The notes beneath the pieces are model-generated. The model made no database searches. It had not been told where the DNA came from and saw only the letters and a list, made by a program, of their open reading frames with translations. Below, piece after piece: positions 62,716 through 64,000 of a DNA stretch of 64,000 bases. Numbering within the stretch: the first letter of the stretch is position 1; the number at the start of each line of letters is the position of its first letter. The translations under genes and the position numbers were made by a program. Location of the stretch: the NCBI GenBank assembly GCA_022791455.1, contig JAAVZC010000003.1:124001-188000 (forward strand). The letters run 5' to 3'. This DNA is from Eggerthellaceae bacterium (GTDB lineage Bacteria; Actinomycetota; Coriobacteriia; Coriobacteriales; Eggerthellaceae).

Positions 62716-64000
62716 ATGACGTCGAAGCATATCTCCTACGCGCGCAACCGGGTGATTGCCGCCATCGTCGCGCTCTTGCTTATCCTTGTCGCCTTCGGAA
62801 CGTTCTTCAACGAGAACCATAACCGCATCGTCGAGCAGAACGCCGACTACATCGAGGGCTCCACGTATCAGACCGCCCGCCGCATCAAGGACATCCTGGA
62901 TGAGGCCACGTCCCACGTGCAGAGTGTGGCGCTCGTCTACGGCGACAACATGCGCTCCGCCGACGATCTGCCCACCAACTTGTCGCAGTACGCCGAGGGT
63001 ACCAACTTCGACGGCTTCGCCTTCGTTTCCGCCGACGGCACGCTGGTGGCAGGCACCATCCCCACGCGCAACGATCTGACGCTCAGCGCCGATTTCATCC
63101 GCAAGGGCATGGCCGGAGAAACGGGCGCCGTGGTCATCTCCCCCGACACCATTGACGACGTTGAGAGCGACAACAGCCTGATTGCCTTCTACTCCCCGCT
63201 TATCTACGAGGGAAAGATCCTCGGCGTGTTCGTGGGCGTGCTGGACAACGCCGTCATGTCCGACCTGCTTTACACCAGCTTCTTCGGCACCCAGACCAAC
63301 ACCTTCCTCTGCGAAACGGACGGCAATATCATCGCCCGCGCGAGCGACTTCACCCGCCGCGTGGAGGACATCTTCTCGCTCTACGCCGACAACGCCAACG
63401 ACGTCTCCTACGACCAGCTGGTGAACGCCTTCGCCACCGAGCAGCCCATCACGTTCTCCTACCAGTCCTCGAACGGCACCGGCTCGGCCACGGCGCAACC
63501 GGTAGAAGGCTACGACCTCATCTTGCTGCGAACCTTCCCTGAAGCAGTGACCACCGAGATGATCCAGAGCGCCAACAGCGCCGGCGTAGTGCTCATCGCC
63601 GTTATCTCCGTGGCGTTCGTGGGCATCATCTTGTTGCAGATCTTCCAATACCGCAGCCAAAAGCGCACGCTGCTTCTGGAGAACCAGCAGGCCACCCGCA
63701 TCATCGACGCCTCCACGCGACTGTTCCGCCGCTTCGCCCTGCTGGATTTGAACAACGGCTCCTACGAGTACCTGAAAAACGAGCGAATCCAGGGAGTGCT
63801 GCCGCCGAAAGGCTCGATGGCGAGCTTCCGCGCCTACTGGGCAGAGCGCGGCTTCGACGCCGAGGACCGCGCCATCCTCACGGAAATCCTGAACGAGGAG
63901 AACCTGGCGAAGACCTTAGGCCCGGGCGTCGAGTTCGTACACTACGAATACCGCATCCGCAACCACGAGAATCCCCAGATTGCGCTGTGGGTACAGGCAT
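62716..64000 (+). CDS. Membrane sensor protein with dCache-like ectodomain, 3' end cut by window
   Basis: From the ATG at 62716 the frame is open to the end of the window (428 codons). A first membrane segment (about 13-34) and a second near 290-312 flank a 250-residue extracellular domain with the Cache pattern 'NFDGFAFVSADGTLVAG...ISPDTIDDVESDNSLIAFYSPLIYEGKILGVFVGVLD...TFLCETDGNIIARA'. A helical linker and the beginning of a PAS-like or other cytoplasmic domain ('ATRIIDASTRLFRRFALLDLNNGSYEYLKNERIQG') follow. The output domain (GGDEF, EAL, kinase or chemotaxis) lies outside the window. Confidence 0.8.
   Translation, partial: MTSKHISYARNRVIAAIVALLLILVAFGTFFNENHNRIVEQNADYIEGSTYQTARRIKDILDEATSHVQSVALVYGDNMRSADDLPTNLSQYAEGTNFDGFAFVSADGTLVAGTIPTRNDLTLSADFIRKGMAGETGAVVISPDTIDDVESDNSLIAFYSPLIYEGKILGVFVGVLDNAVMSDLLYTSFFGTQTNTFLCETDGNIIARASDFTRRVEDIFSLYADNANDVSYDQLVNAFATEQPITFSYQSSNGTGSATAQPVEGYDLILLRTFPEAVTTEMIQSANSAGVVLIAVISVAFVGIILLQIFQYRSQKRTLLLENQQATRIIDASTRLFRRFALLDLNNGSYEYLKNERIQGVLPPKGSMASFRAYWAERGFDAEDRAILTEILNEENLAKTLGPGVEFVHYEYRIRNHENPQIALWVQA

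Overview
The window looks like chromosome of an anaerobic, high-GC actinobacterium, most likely class Coriobacteriia, family Eggerthellaceae (an inference from gene content and style, not from a marker gene). Pointers are a single-chain pyruvate:ferredoxin oxidoreductase, a two-gene SufC/SufB-type Fe-S system beside an IscS/IscU pair with an IscR-like regulator, fused SecDF, an ECF riboflavin transporter under an FMN riboswitch, and two families of GC-rich palindromic dispersed repeats. No rRNA, tRNA, CRISPR array, transposase or phage structural gene was recognised. Layout: (1) 1-10.5 kb is accessory DNA. It holds the end of a DUF2971-like gene, two tandem paralogous lipoproteins, a membrane PASTA/coiled-coil protein, two small membrane proteins (one apparently frameshifted), and a very large Ser/Thr-kinase/transmembrane/YD-like-repeat fusion followed by a probable regulatory partner. 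This is the best candidate for an undescribed system. (2) 10.5-13 kb: iscU and iscS diverge from an IscR-like gene, with two copies of one palindromic operator between them. (3) 13.1-18.9 kb: a dipeptide/oligopeptide ABC transporter (ATPase, permease-ATPase fusion, permease, Tat/lipoprotein binding protein). (4) 19.2-22.7 kb: nifJ. (5) 23.2-30.6 kb: a type I restriction-modification locus, transcribed hsdM-hsdS-abiJ-like-hsdR-GIY-YIG. hsdM is frameshifted at a run of nine G, which suggests phase variation or a sequencing error. (6) 30.9-34.5 kb: a sialic-acid-type operon (lyase-like aldolase, AGE epimerase, ROK-like kinase). (7) 34.7-38.7 kb: an FMN-riboswitch operon for riboflavin uptake (ribU, ecfA1, ecfA2, ecfT, flavin-binding protein). 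(8) 38.7-45.6 kb: secDF and the queuosine genes queA, queH and divergent tgt, then a cold-shock gene. (9) 45.8-49.8 kb: ruvC-ruvA-ruvB, a DUF6483-like gene and a DUF2974-type hydrolase. (10) 50-55.2 kb: an M16C metalloprotease, yebC and an SPFH protein. (11) 55.4-58.6 kb: SufB/SufC-type genes and an orphan amino-acid-binding lipoprotein with a long structured leader. (12) 58.7-64 kb: comF, a processive family 2 glycosyltransferase, brnQ and the start of a membrane sensor protein cut by the window end. Within operons, genes commonly overlap by 4-25 bases or abut, so translational coupling is common. Several starts are TTG or GTG and were chosen by their ribosome binding sites. Functions are by recognition of motifs and family features; no database search was run.
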